The notes under the pieces were generated by a model. The model was not told the origin of the DNA, searched no databases, and saw only the letters and a program-made list of their open reading frames with translations. The translations under genes and the position numbers were made by a program. From the NCBI RefSeq assembly GCF_014649375.1, contig NZ_BMSX01000017.1, forward strand, positions 124,001-188,000: 64,000 nt of DNA, read 5' to 3'. The stretch is from Streptomyces aurantiogriseus (GTDB lineage Bacteria > Actinomycetota > Actinomycetes > Streptomycetales > Streptomycetaceae). This document shows positions 41,542 through 48,944 of the stretch, in pieces (positions within the stretch are counted from its first letter, which is position 1; every line of letters starts with the position of its first letter).

Positions 41542-44265
41542 GTGAGCGGCCTCGCCGGGTCGGCGTCCGGTGGGCGCGGAGGTCCCTCGGCGGAGCCTCT
41601 GACACCGACCGGTGATCCTCTTCTGGCCGCACGGTTCAGCGTTCCGGTGCCGCCCAGGGTGTTCCTGCGCAGGCCGCGGCTGACCGAGCGGCTCGCGCGG
41701 GGGGTGCAGGGGCCCCTGACGCTGGTGAACGGGCCGGCGGGGGCGGGCAAGACGCTGCTGGTGGCCGACTGGGTCCGTACCGGGGCCGCGCCGGGTCGGG
41801 TGGCGTGGCTGACGGTGGAGCCCGAGGACAACGCCCCCGGGGTGTTCTGGACCTACGTGCTGGAGGCACTGCGCCGCCAGGGTCCCGATCCGCCCGACGA
41901 GGTCGACGGTGCCGGCGGCCCGGCCCGCCCGGGCGAGGTGGACCACTCGCTGCTCGCCCGACTCGCGGCCCGGCTGAGCCGGCGCACCGAGCCCGTGGTC
42001 CTCGTCCTGGACGATTTCGACCGGGTGGTCTCCTCGGCGGAGGTCGCGGACGCGTTGCAGTTCGTGCTCCGGCACGCGGCCGGCGGGCTGCGCCTGGTCA
42101 TCATCAGCCGTACGGAGCCACTGCTGCCGCTGCACCGCTATCGCGCCGCCGACGAGGTCACCGACATCCGCGACGCCGACCTCGCCTTCCTGCCGGAGGA
42201 GACCGCCGCGCTGCTGAGCCGGCACGGCATGCACCTGTCGGAGGACGCCGTGCGGGCCGTGGCCGACCGGACCGGTGGCTGGGCCGCCGGACTGCGGCTG
42301 TGCATCCTCGCGGCCCAGCAGGCCGACGACCCGGAGTCCTTTCTGAAGGGCTTCGAGGCGGGCCGGAGCACGCTCGCGGACTTCCTGCTCGCCGAGGTGC
42401 TCGACGCCCAGCCGGCCGAGACGCAGGACCTTCTGCTGCGCGGCAGCATCCTCGAGCGCATCCACCCCGAGCTGGCCGACGCCCTCACCGGCAGGGACGA
42501 CGGGGAGCCCATCCTCGCCGGACTGCAGCGGGCGAACGCCTTCGTCGAGGCCCTGGGTCACTCGTGGTACCGGCTCCACCCGCTGTTCGCCGAGATCCTC
42601 AGGGTCCACCTCCGCGTCCGCCGGCCCGGACTGGAGCCGGAACTGCACCGCAGGGCGGCGCGGTGGCTGAGCGAGGCGCGGCTGCTCACCGAGGCGCTGC
42701 CGCACGCCGCGGCCGCGGGTGACTGGGAGCCGGCCGCCACCCGGTTCATCGACGAGCTGGCGATCGGGCGGCTGCTGACGGGACTGGACGCCCAGCGGCT
42801 CGACGCGCTGTTCTCCCGGATGGACCCGGACACCCCCGGACCCGCCGCGGACCTGGTGCGTGCGGCCCGTGAGCTGGCCCGCCACAACGTCGATCAGGGC
42901 CTCGAGCGTCTCCGCCGCGTCCAGGAGCACCTGAGTGAGGACGGCGCTCGGGTCTCCGGGGCGCAGCGGCTCAGCTGCGCCCTGCTGGGGGTGCTCGCCG
43001 CCCGGATGACCGGCTCGGCCGATCTGGCGGAGGCCGCCGCGAAGGAGGTGGAGGCCGCCGAGCAGGACATCTCCCCGGAGCGTCTGGCGCAGCATCCGGA
43101 GCTCACGGCGCTGATGCTGACGGATCTGGGCTCGGCGCAGCTGTGGGCGGGACGCTTCGACGCCGCCCGGGCGTCGCTCACGGCCGCCGCGCACCTCGAC
43201 GCCGGGCCGTCGACCGCGTTCCCCCGGCACGAGTGCCTCAGCCGGCTGGCTCTGATCGACTTCCTGCGCGGCCGGCCGGCCCGCGCCGAGACGCACGCCC
43301 GGGAGGCGATCGCCGAGGCGGAGCGTTCCGGGCTGCCGCCCGCCGCCCGTACCGGGGTCGCCGAGCTGGTCCTGGCCGCTGTCGCCGTCGACCGGGACGA
43401 GCTCGCCACGGCCCGCGCCCACCTCGACCGGGCCGCCGCCGCTTCCGCCGCCCCGCACGATCCCATCGTGACGACGGAGCTGACGCTCCTGCGGTCACGT
43501 CTCCGGCTGGCCGAAGGCGACCCCCAGGCCGCTCTGGACGCCCTCGACGGCCTGGCACGGCCGTCGACCGTGGTCCGGCCCTCGCCGTGGGTGGCCGACA
43601 GGATCGCCCTCGCCAGGTCCGCCGCGCATCTGGCGGCGGACCGCCCGCAGGCCGCGCTGGAGGTCCTCGGCGACGGCTCCCCCGGGCCGCAGAGCGCGGT
43701 GGCCGCGGCCCGGGCCAGGATCGCCGACGGTGCGTGCGAGGAGGCGCTTCGGCTGCTCGACGAGCTTCCCACCGTCCAGGGCGAGGGGCCCGCGGTCGCC
43801 GTACGGGCGCTGCTGGCGCGGGCACAGGCCGCCGATGCGCTGGGCGACGACGCCGCGGCCCAGCGCCTGACCGCGCGAGCCCTGTCGCTCGCCCGGCCCG
43901 AGCGTCTGCGGCGGCCCTTCCTGGAGGCCGGCCCCTGGCTGCGACGACTGCTGCGCCGACGGCCCGTCCTGGCACAGGGACACGCCTGGCTCCCGGTCTC
44001 GGTGACGGGCCGCACGGCGGTGGCCGCCCGGCACGACCGGGCCCCCGTCCCCCTTACGGAACCTCTGATCACGGAACCTCTCAGCGAGCGCGAACTCGAG
44101 GTCCTGGGGCGACTGGCGCAGATGCTGTCCACGGAGGAGATCGCCGCCGACCTTCATCTGTCGGTCAACACGGTCAAGACCCATCTGAAGAACATCTACC
44201 GCAAGCTCGCCGCGACCCGGCGCAACGAGGCGGTCCGCCGGGCGCGTGCACTGCACCTGCTGTAG
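41542..44265 (+). CDS. MalT/LAL-type LuxR family regulator
   Basis: The 907-residue regulator has an N-terminal NTPase with Walker A NGPAGAGKTLL and Walker B VVLVLDDFD, RLVIISRTEP as sensor, a WH domain, a long TPR-like helical middle (about 390-820) and a C-terminal LuxR helix-turn-helix (LSERELEVLGRLAQMLSTEE then IAADLHLSVNTVKTHLKNIY RKL). It is the MalT architecture, where a ligand bound by the TPR part triggers ATP-dependent assembly. GTG 41542 is used from the open frame; a ribosome site is weak. It stands alone on the plus strand. The stop is embedded in a 24-base triplication. Confidence 0.9.
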   Translation: MSGLAGSASGGRGGPSAEPLTPTGDPLLAARFSVPVPPRVFLRRPRLTERLARGVQGPLTLVNGPAGAGKTLLVADWVRTGAAPGRVAWLTVEPEDNAPGVFWTYVLEALRRQGPDPPDEVDGAGGPARPGEVDHSLLARLAARLSRRTEPVVLVLDDFDRVVSSAEVADALQFVLRHAAGGLRLVIISRTEPLLPLHRYRAADEVTDIRDADLAFLPEETAALLSRHGMHLSEDAVRAVADRTGGWAAGLRLCILAAQQADDPESFLKGFEAGRSTLADFLLAEVLDAQPAETQDLLLRGSILERIHPELADALTGRDDGEPILAGLQRANAFVEALGHSWYRLHPLFAEILRVHLRVRRPGLEPELHRRAARWLSEARLLTEALPHAAAAGDWEPAATRFIDELAIGRLLTGLDAQRLDALFSRMDPDTPGPAADLVRAARELARHNVDQGLERLRRVQEHLSEDGARVSGAQRLSCALLGVLAARMTGSADLAEAAAKEVEAAEQDISPERLAQHPELTALMLTDLGSAQLWAGRFDAARASLTAAAHLDAGPSTAFPRHECLSRLALIDFLRGRPARAETHAREAIAEAERSGLPPAARTGVAELVLAAVAVDRDELATARAHLDRAAAASAAPHDPIVTTELTLLRSRLRLAEGDPQAALDALDGLARPSTVVRPSPWVADRIALARSAAHLAADRPQAALEVLGDGSPGPQSAVAAARARIADGACEEALRLLDELPTVQGEGPAVAVRALLARAQAADALGDDAAAQRLTARALSLARPERLRRPFLEAGPWLRRLLRRRPVLAQGHAWLPVSVTGRTAVAARHDRAPVPLTEPLITEPLSERELEVLGRLAQMLSTEEIAADLHLSVNTVKTHLKNIYRKLAATRRNEAVRRARALHLL

Positions 44266-44313
44266 GCGCGTGCACCGCACCTGCTGTAGGCGCGTGCACT
44301 GCACCTGCTGTGA
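44242..44313. repeat. 24-base tandem triplication over the LuxR stop codon
   Basis: Copies at 44242-44265, 44266-44289 and 44290-44313 differ by one base in the middle copy (C for T at its 11th position) and by the last two bases (TAG, TAG, TGA). Each copy is eight codons in the LuxR frame, ending in a stop, so the gene has three in-frame stops with the same preceding codons ARALHLL or ARAPHLL. Confidence 0.9.
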
Positions 44314-44330
44314 CGGCGCCGCGGCCGCTG

Positions 44331-44528
44331 TCACTCGGCCAGGCGCCGCATTTCCACGACGTGCAGCCCCAGTGACTGGCAACGCGTCAGCAGACCGTAC
44401 AGATGAGCCTCGTCGGTGACCTGACCGACCAGGACGGTCTGGTCCGGTACGACGAAGCGGCGCAGCTCCGGAAAGGCCTCGGCCAGTGTCTCCGGCACCA
44501 GCCCGTCGATGCGGATCTCGTACTGCAT
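44331..44528 (-). CDS. Small conserved-looking protein, 65 residues
   Basis: The protein MQYEIRIDGLVPETLAEAFP continues ELRRFVVPDQTVLVGQVTDE and ends HVVEMRRLAE. It alternates strand and helix like a small ferredoxin-like fold, and pairs with the preceding SHOCT gene 44 bases upstream on the same strand. The motif GQVTDEAHLYGLLTRCQSLG is typical of small actinobacterial proteins of unknown function next to SHOCT or PLDc_N genes. ATG 44528 has GAGAGAAG upstream. No function is assigned. Confidence 0.75.
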   Translation of the reverse strand: MQYEIRIDGLVPETLAEAFPELRRFVVPDQTVLVGQVTDEAHLYGLLTRCQSLGLHVVEMRRLAE

Positions 44529-44572
44529 CGCGCACTTCTCTCGCGGTCGGGCGGGGGCTCGCAGGTGACGCC

Positions 44573-44977
44573 TCATGCGGCGAGCACCTTGGCCTTCGCC
44601 TGCTCGTACTCGGTGTCGGTGATCTGACCGTGGTCGTGCAGACCGGCGAGCTTGGCGAGCTCGTCCGCCCGGCTGGACCCGGCTCCCGGTGCTTCGGCGG
44701 CCGCTTCCCGCACATAGGAGCGGAAGGCCTGCTCCTGGGTCTGAGCCTGCCTGATCGCGCGCTCGCCCATCCCCCGGCCCCGGGCGATCAGATAGACGAA
44801 GACACCCAGGAAGGGCAGCACGCACACGAACAGCGTCCAGCCCGCCTTGCCCCAGCCGCTGAGGGCGTCGTCCCGGAAGATGTCGGTGATGACCCGGAAC
44901 AGGAGCATCAGCCACATGATCCACAGGAAGAACCACAACATGGTGAGGAATCCGTTGAGCAGGGGATAGTCGGACAC
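44573..44977 (-). CDS. SHOCT/PLDc_N membrane protein
   Basis: The 134-residue protein has two membrane helices (FLTMLWFFLWIMWLMLLFRV and LFVCVLPFLGVFVYLIARG) of the PLDc_N type, a charged linker GRGMGERAIRQAQTQEQAFR, and a C-terminal SHOCT segment ADELAKLAGLHDHGQITDTE then YEQAKAKVL. This arrangement is common in Streptomyces. Like the 5746 protein it lacks phospholipase catalytic residues. It probably forms a small operon with the 65-residue gene. Function unknown. Confidence 0.88.
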   Translation of the reverse strand: MSDYPLLNGFLTMLWFFLWIMWLMLLFRVITDIFRDDALSGWGKAGWTLFVCVLPFLGVFVYLIARGRGMGERAIRQAQTQEQAFRSYVREAAAEAPGAGSSRADELAKLAGLHDHGQITDTEYEQAKAKVLAA

Positions 44978-45150
44978 GATGGCCTCCGGTCGCCGGCCCG
45001 CCGCCGGACTGCCGTGGCGGGCAGTGGTCCCTGACGCGGTCCACGATGCGCCGGGGTGGGGCGCCGGGCATCACCCGGTGCGGGTGGCTCCGCCGGGGCG
45101 GCGACGGGTCCCGCCGCAACGGCGCGGGCGGCGCCGCGTCGAACGCGTGC

Positions 45151-45175
45151 GGGATCACCCGTGGCGGGTGATCCC
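45151..45175. terminator. Hairpin terminator downstream of the DUF7144 gene
   Basis: A perfect 11-base-pair stem GGGATCACCCG / CGGGTGATCCC with a 3-base loop TGG. It lies 24 bases past the stop of the minus-strand gene at 45199. Confidence 0.75.
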
Positions 45176-45198
45176 GGGATCGCGATGCCGGACGGGAG

Positions 45199-45618
45199 TC
45201 ATCCGGTCCGGGAGTCGCGCTGGACGACGCACAGCGCCCAGATGGTGAACCCGTACAGGGCGATCAGCGTGAGCGACCAGACGGGGTAGTACGGGATGGA
45301 CAGGAAGTTGGCGATGATCAGCAGCGCCGCGACGCCCACACCGACGACCCGGGCCCAGGTGGCCGTCGTGAACAGACCGAGGCTCACGATGATCGCGGCG
45401 AGGCCGAGGAACAGCTGGATCCAGCCCCAGCTCGTCAGGTCGAACTTGAAGACGTAGTTGGGCGTGGTCACGAAGACGTCGTCCTGGGCGATCGCCATGA
45501 TGCCCCGGAAGAGGTCGAGGACACCGGCGACGAACAGCATCACGGCGGCGAACAGCGTCAGGCCGGTGGCGGCGGCACGGGCGCCAGCCGCCCGTTCGTG
45601 ACGTGTGGAGGTGGCCAT
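45199..45618 (-). CDS. DUF7144 family membrane protein
   Basis: The 139-residue protein has four membrane helices: LTLFAAVMLFVAGVLDLFRG, WIQLFLGLAAIIVSLGLFT, VVGVGVAALLIIANFLSIPY and LTLIALYGFTIWALCV. The first helix region VLDLFRGIMAIAQDDVFVTT then PNYVFKFDLTSWGW is characteristic of the actinobacterial DUF7144 proteins. Cytosolic N-terminal tail TSTRHERAAGARAA is short. Function is unknown. It is monocistronic, flanked by a terminator and by the arsenic genes 143 bases upstream. Confidence 0.88.
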   Translation of the reverse strand: MATSTRHERAAGARAAATGLTLFAAVMLFVAGVLDLFRGIMAIAQDDVFVTTPNYVFKFDLTSWGWIQLFLGLAAIIVSLGLFTTATWARVVGVGVAALLIIANFLSIPYYPVWSLTLIALYGFTIWALCVVQRDSRTG

Positions 45619-45761
45619 GGAGGGTCTCCGTTCCTTCGTGCCTTCGGGCTGCCGGACACAGCCGCACTGCTCCCAGGCTTCGCCCCATGGCTCGCCGCGT
45701 CGTCACCCTGAGCGGGTGACCGGCGGACGGTCCCGGAACGGACCGGACCCCCCTCGGCACC

Positions 45762-46232
45762 TCAGCAGCAGCCGCCCACCGCGGCCGGTTCCTGTACGGC
45801 GTCGGCGTCGGCGTCGGCCGGGCCGCCGCAGCAGGTGCTGCCGTCGTGCCTGGCCAGGGTGTCGGCGTCGGCCTTGACCACGTACACCTCCCAGGGTTCC
45901 CGTCCGGGCCCGTGGACCCAGACCTTGTCCTGGAGGGCGTAGCAGCAGCTGGTGTCGCTCTCCACGTCGGTGGCCAGGCCCGCCTCGCCCAGCCGGGTCG
46001 TCGCCGCATGGACCGCTTCGGTGGTCGCGACCTCGACGCCGAGGTGGTCCAGGTGCGTGGCCTCGCCCGCGGTGCCTTCGATCAGGACGAGCTTGAGCGG
46101 GGGCTCGGTGACGGCGAAGTTGGCGTAGCCGTCGCGGAGCTTGGCGGGCCCGGTGCCGAAGAGCTTCGTGTAGAACGCCACGGATTCGGCGAGGTCGGGG
46201 ACGCGGAGGGCCAGTTGTACTCGGGATGACAC
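45762..46232 (-). CDS. arsI: ArsI/CadI-type extradiol-like metalloenzyme
   Basis: The 156-residue glyoxalase/VOC-fold protein follows ArsI/CadI, the C-As lyase that cleaves methylarsenite. It has RVQLALRVPDLAESVAFYTK, metal ligands THLDHLGVEV (His63) and EPWEVYVVK (Glu115), and a substrate-binding cysteine pair Cys96-Cys97 in DTSCCYALQDKVWV. The Cys-rich tail (TCCGGP, GGCC) is usual in Streptomyces members. GTG 46232 has GGAGG seven bases upstream. It diverges from arsR and is probably repressed by it. A role in arsenic or cadmium resistance is inferred from family and context. Confidence 0.92.
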   Translation of the reverse strand: MSSRVQLALRVPDLAESVAFYTKLFGTGPAKLRDGYANFAVTEPPLKLVLIEGTAGEATHLDHLGVEVATTEAVHAATTRLGEAGLATDVESDTSCCYALQDKVWVHGPGREPWEVYVVKADADTLARHDGSTCCGGPADADADAVQEPAAVGGCC

Positions 46233-46299
46233 GGTGAGCCTCCTAGCGAGGGTGGGGTTCATCAGCCGCCGGTGGAGGCCGAGGGGAACCCTTTGTTTC

Positions 46300-46398
46300 G
46301 ACATCCATCGATGTCTTGCTGCCAGCCTCCCACTTGCTTCGACAAACGTCAACATAGACATTCATCAAAATAGCTGGCGCGGGCGTGTCAACATAGAC
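46300..46398. promoter_or_regulatory. ArsR operator region between arsI and arsR
   Basis: A perfect inverted repeat GACATC-CATC-GATGTC lies at 46300-46315 near arsI. A 12-base direct repeat GTCAACATAGAC lies at 46348-46359 and 46387-46398. The second copy ends two bases before the arsR ATG. The region is AT-rich for this genome and should hold both promoters and the arsenic-responsive sites. Confidence 0.7.
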
Positions 46399-46400
46399 GC

Positions 46401-46769
46401 ATGTCGAACATTGAGGCGCTGCCGCTGCTGGAGCCCGAGGCCCCGGAGTCGGCGGTGCCCTGCTGCCCGCCACTGACCGAGCGCCCGCTGACCGCCGACG
46501 AGGCCGAGAAGACCGCCCGGATGTTCAAGGCGCTCGGTGACCCGGTGCGCCTGCGGCTGTTCTCGCTGGTCGCCTCGCACGAGGGCGGCGAGGCGTGCGT
46601 CTGCGACATCTCCGACGTCGGCGTCTCCCAGCCGACCGTCTCCCACCACCTGAAGAAGCTCAAGGAGGCCGGGCTGCTCACCTCCGAGCGGCGAGGCACG
46701 TGGGTGTACTACCGGGTGGAGCCGTCGGTGGTGGCGGCGATGGGGCAGATGCTCGGCACCCTGGGCTGA
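46401..46769 (+). CDS. arsR: ArsR/SmtB family metalloregulator (first copy)
   Basis: The 122-residue regulator has a winged helix with the arsenite-binding CVC motif in EACVCDISDVGVSQPTVSHH (Cys66, Cys68), then LKKLKEAGLLTSERRGTWVY YRV. Two more cysteines (21, 22) in the N-terminal tail VPCCPP may give the third ligand. The ATG lies two bases after a direct repeat and has no ribosome site, so the message is probably leaderless. It should repress arsI and itself until arsenite binds. Confidence 0.93.
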   Translation: MSNIEALPLLEPEAPESAVPCCPPLTERPLTADEAEKTARMFKALGDPVRLRLFSLVASHEGGEACVCDISDVGVSQPTVSHHLKKLKEAGLLTSERRGTWVYYRVEPSVVAAMGQMLGTLG

Positions 46770-46796
46770 GCGGACTCCGCAGGGCGGGCCCGTACG

Positions 46797-47576
46797 TCAT
46801 TCGGCCGGCCGGGGGCGCATGAAGAGGAGCGCCACCAGGGCCGACCCGACGACGGCACCCACGAGTTGGGCGCCGATGAACCCGGCGACCGAGCCGGGCG
46901 CGATACCCGCGAAGGTGTCGGAGAAGGCACGGCCGATGGTCACCGCCGGGTTGGCGAACGACGTCGACGAGGTGAACCAGTACGCGGCGCCGATGTAGGA
47001 GGCGACGGCCACGGGCGCGAACTGCAGGCGGTCGGTGCGGGCCAGACCGAAGATCAGCAGGATCAGACCCGCCGTCGCGACCACCTCTCCCAGCAGCAGG
47101 TGCCCCGCCGAGCGGTCGTGCGTGGACCACTCCACCAACGGCTCGCCGAACATCGCGTCAGCCAGGATCGCGCCCGCGATCGCGCCGACGATCTGCGCGG
47201 GCACGTACGCGGCGGCCTCGCGCAGCGTGACGCCGGCGCCGCCGCGGCGCGCCGTCCACCACTCGGCCAGCGTGACGACCGGGTTGAAGTGCGCGCCGGA
47301 GACCGGACCGAGCAGGAGGATCAGGACCCCGAGACCGAAGACGGTGGCGAGGGAGTTGGCCAGCAGCTGTACGCCCACGTCGTTGCTGAGGTCGGTGGCC
47401 TGAATGCCGGAGCCGACCACGACCGTCACGAGGGCCGCGGTGCCGATCAGTTCGGCGGCGACCCGGGCGACCAGGGGCCTGCGCGGCGGGGTGGCGCCCG
47501 GGGCGGGTCCGACGGACTCGGGTTCGTCCACGGCTGTCGCGGACGCCTCGGTCGCGGGAGCTTCGGCGGGGGTCAT
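46797..47576 (-). CDS. aqpS: Aquaglyceroporin of the arsenic cluster (AqpS-like)
   Basis: The 259-residue MIP-family channel has both half-helix motifs as FNPVVTLAEWW and FANPAVTIGRAF, with six membrane helices. The first NPA box is changed to NPV. In ars operons such channels let arsenite out down its gradient and can replace an ArsB/Acr3 pump. Its start overlaps the stop of the second arsR by four bases, so its expression is arsenic-controlled. The 5' end has an acidic Ala/Thr/Glu tail of about 30 residues. Confidence 0.9.
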   Translation of the reverse strand: MTPAEAPATEASATAVDEPESVGPAPGATPPRRPLVARVAAELIGTAALVTVVVGSGIQATDLSNDVGVQLLANSLATVFGLGVLILLLGPVSGAHFNPVVTLAEWWTARRGGAGVTLREAAAYVPAQIVGAIAGAILADAMFGEPLVEWSTHDRSAGHLLLGEVVATAGLILLIFGLARTDRLQFAPVAVASYIGAAYWFTSSTSFANPAVTIGRAFSDTFAGIAPGSVAGFIGAQLVGAVVGSALVALLFMRPRPAE

Positions 47577-47881
47577 GGGCAGGCCCTCTTGTTCTCAGCG
47601 GCGTTACGAGCGGACTCGGCCAGTTCGGCGAACTGACCGGCGAGCGAGGCGATGACGTCGGGCTTGAGCCGGTAGTAGGTGAACCGGCCGCACGGCTCCG
47701 TCTCCACGACCCCGGCCTCACGGAGCACTCTCAGGTGGTTCGAGAGGTTGGTCTGCCGGGCACCGGTCTCCTCCACGAGGTGGGTGGTGCACAGCGTCTC
47801 TTCGGCGAGCAGGGTCACGATCCGCAGCCTGAGCGGGTCGGCCAGCACCCGGATCAGGTCAGTGTCGACTGACGTCATCAT
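47573..47881 (-). CDS. arsR: ArsR/SmtB family metalloregulator (second copy)
   Basis: The 102-residue protein has the winged helix-turn-helix (LADPLRLRIVTLLAEETLCT, ARQTNLSNHLRVLREAGVVE) of ArsR. It lacks CVC in the recognition helix; Cys31, Cys64 and Cys101 are the available thiols, so the metal site is of another subtype than in the first copy. It is coupled to the aquaglyceroporin gene and diverges from arsC across 106 bases, so it probably controls both. Confidence 0.92.
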   Translation of the reverse strand: MMTSVDTDLIRVLADPLRLRIVTLLAEETLCTTHLVEETGARQTNLSNHLRVLREAGVVETEPCGRFTYYRLKPDVIASLAGQFAELAESARNAAENKRACP

Positions 47882-47884
47882 GGA

Positions 47885-47902
47885 CTGATACTTTCACATC
47901 AG
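47885..47902. promoter_or_regulatory. Probable ArsR operator between second arsR and arsC
   Basis: An inverted repeat CTGATACTTTCACATCAG with 5-base arms, 3 bases upstream of the arsR start. It is AT-rich and well placed to cover its promoter. A related CTGACATCA lies at about 47909-47917. Confidence 0.55.
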
Positions 47903-47928
47903 CGGTGGCTGACATCACCGCATGCCGA

Positions 47929-47958
47929 TGCCGTTCGCACCTGTGCCGTTCGCACCTG
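47929..47958. repeat. 15-base tandem duplication in the arsC leader
   Basis: TGCCGTTCGCACCTG occurs at 47929-47943 and again at 47944-47958, exact copies. It lies 30 bases before the arsC start. Confidence 0.85.
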
Positions 47959-47987
47959 ATGCCCGTCGCGAGACAAGAGAGCCCCCG

Positions 47988-48401
47988 ATGTCCGACAAGC
48001 CCTCCGTGCTGTTCGTCTGCGTCCACAACGCCGGCCGTTCCCAGATGGCCGCCGCGTGGCTGACCCACCTGGCCGGGGACCGCGTCGAGGTCCGTTCCGC
48101 CGGCTCCGACCCGGGTGCCGACGTCAACCCGGCCGCCGTCGAGGCCATGGCCGAGGTCGGCATCGACATCTCCGCCGAGGTGCCGAAGATGCTCACCGTG
48201 GACGCGGTCAAGGAGTCCGACGTCTGCATCACCATGGGCTGCGGCGACACCTGCCCCGTCTTCCCCGGCAAGCGGTACCTGGACTGGCAACTGGAGGACC
48301 CGGCGGGCCAGGGCGTCGAGGCCGTCCGCCCGATCCGTGACGAGATCAAGGTGCTCGTCGAGGGCCTGATCAAGGAGATCGCGCCGGAACGTCAGGTCTG
48401 A
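47988..48401 (+). CDS. arsC: Arsenate reductase ArsC (low-molecular-weight phosphatase type)
   Basis: The 137-residue protein reduces arsenate to arsenite. It has the phosphatase P-loop VCVHNAGRSQM (Cys11, Arg17) and further cysteines Cys80, Cys85 and Cys89 in VCITMGCGDTCPVFPGKRY. It ends with the Asp loop DWQLEDPAGQ. Whether thioredoxin or mycothiol is the reductant cannot be read from the sequence. ATG 47988 is the family start. It diverges from the second arsR. Arsenite formed would leave through the aquaglyceroporin. Confidence 0.93.
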   Translation: MSDKPSVLFVCVHNAGRSQMAAAWLTHLAGDRVEVRSAGSDPGADVNPAAVEAMAEVGIDISAEVPKMLTVDAVKESDVCITMGCGDTCPVFPGKRYLDWQLEDPAGQGVEAVRPIRDEIKVLVEGLIKEIAPERQV

Positions 48402-48566
48402 GCACGAGCCCGGCACGAGAACGGGGCGTCGCGAAAGTCTGGAGTCGGGGCGCGCCATCTTGTTCGTGCCCCGTCACCCGTGTGACCCCGCCCTCTCGTC
48501 CCGCCGAAGCCTCGCTTCCCGACCATCTGGTGCTCCTGAATCGACGCTCGAGCAGGGGGACTTGAG

Positions 48567-48926
48567 ATGTTCGAGACGATCACCGACTTCTTCGGCGGGC
48601 TGTTCGACGGGCCGACCTGGGCGAGCGCCGCGACCAGCGCCGTGTGCGCCAGCCTCGGGGCGCTGCTGCTGGCGCGGTTCCTCGGCTGGCGGCGCATCAG
48701 TTGGAGCGAGGTGTACAACGGGCCCATCAACAGCAAGGTGGGGCCCGGTATGTGGGAGGTCCACTGGGAGGGCCGGGCGATCCGCTACGGCAGCCTCGTC
48801 ATGCTGGAAGTGCGCAACTCCGGTGTGCAGACGCTGGAGCCGGAGCACTTCGCCGCCCCGCTGACCTTCACCTTCGCCGGCAAGAAGGTCGTGCACTACA
48901 AGGTGCGGGACGCCAAGCAGCCGTAG
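48567..48926 (+). CDS. N-terminal part of a split binding-protein gene, or separate 119-residue protein
   Basis: The 119-residue product has one membrane helix (about 17-38, ATSAVCASLGALLLARFLGW) and a soluble stretch with SEVYNGPINSKVGPGMWEVH then VMLEVRNSGVQTLEPEHFAA and LTFTFAGKKVVHYKVRDA. It ends at a TAG that is in the same frame as the long open frame that follows. The next segment begins with DTITLPDFTLNRREGFRLLV, which reads as the direct continuation of this beta-rich domain. Most likely one ancestral gene was cut by an amber codon. ATG 48567 has a GGGGGAC upstream. Confidence 0.75.
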   Translation: MFETITDFFGGLFDGPTWASAATSAVCASLGALLLARFLGWRRISWSEVYNGPINSKVGPGMWEVHWEGRAIRYGSLVMLEVRNSGVQTLEPEHFAAPLTFTFAGKKVVHYKVRDAKQP

Positions 48927-48944
48927 GAGGAAGCCCTCCGCCCG

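Noticed and set aside
41437..43458. A 673-codon minus-strand frame opposite the LAL regulator
   Set aside because: Its translation is Arg/Gly/Gln-rich shadow sequence with no motifs, while the plus strand gives Walker A, Walker B and LuxR helix-turn-helix motifs.
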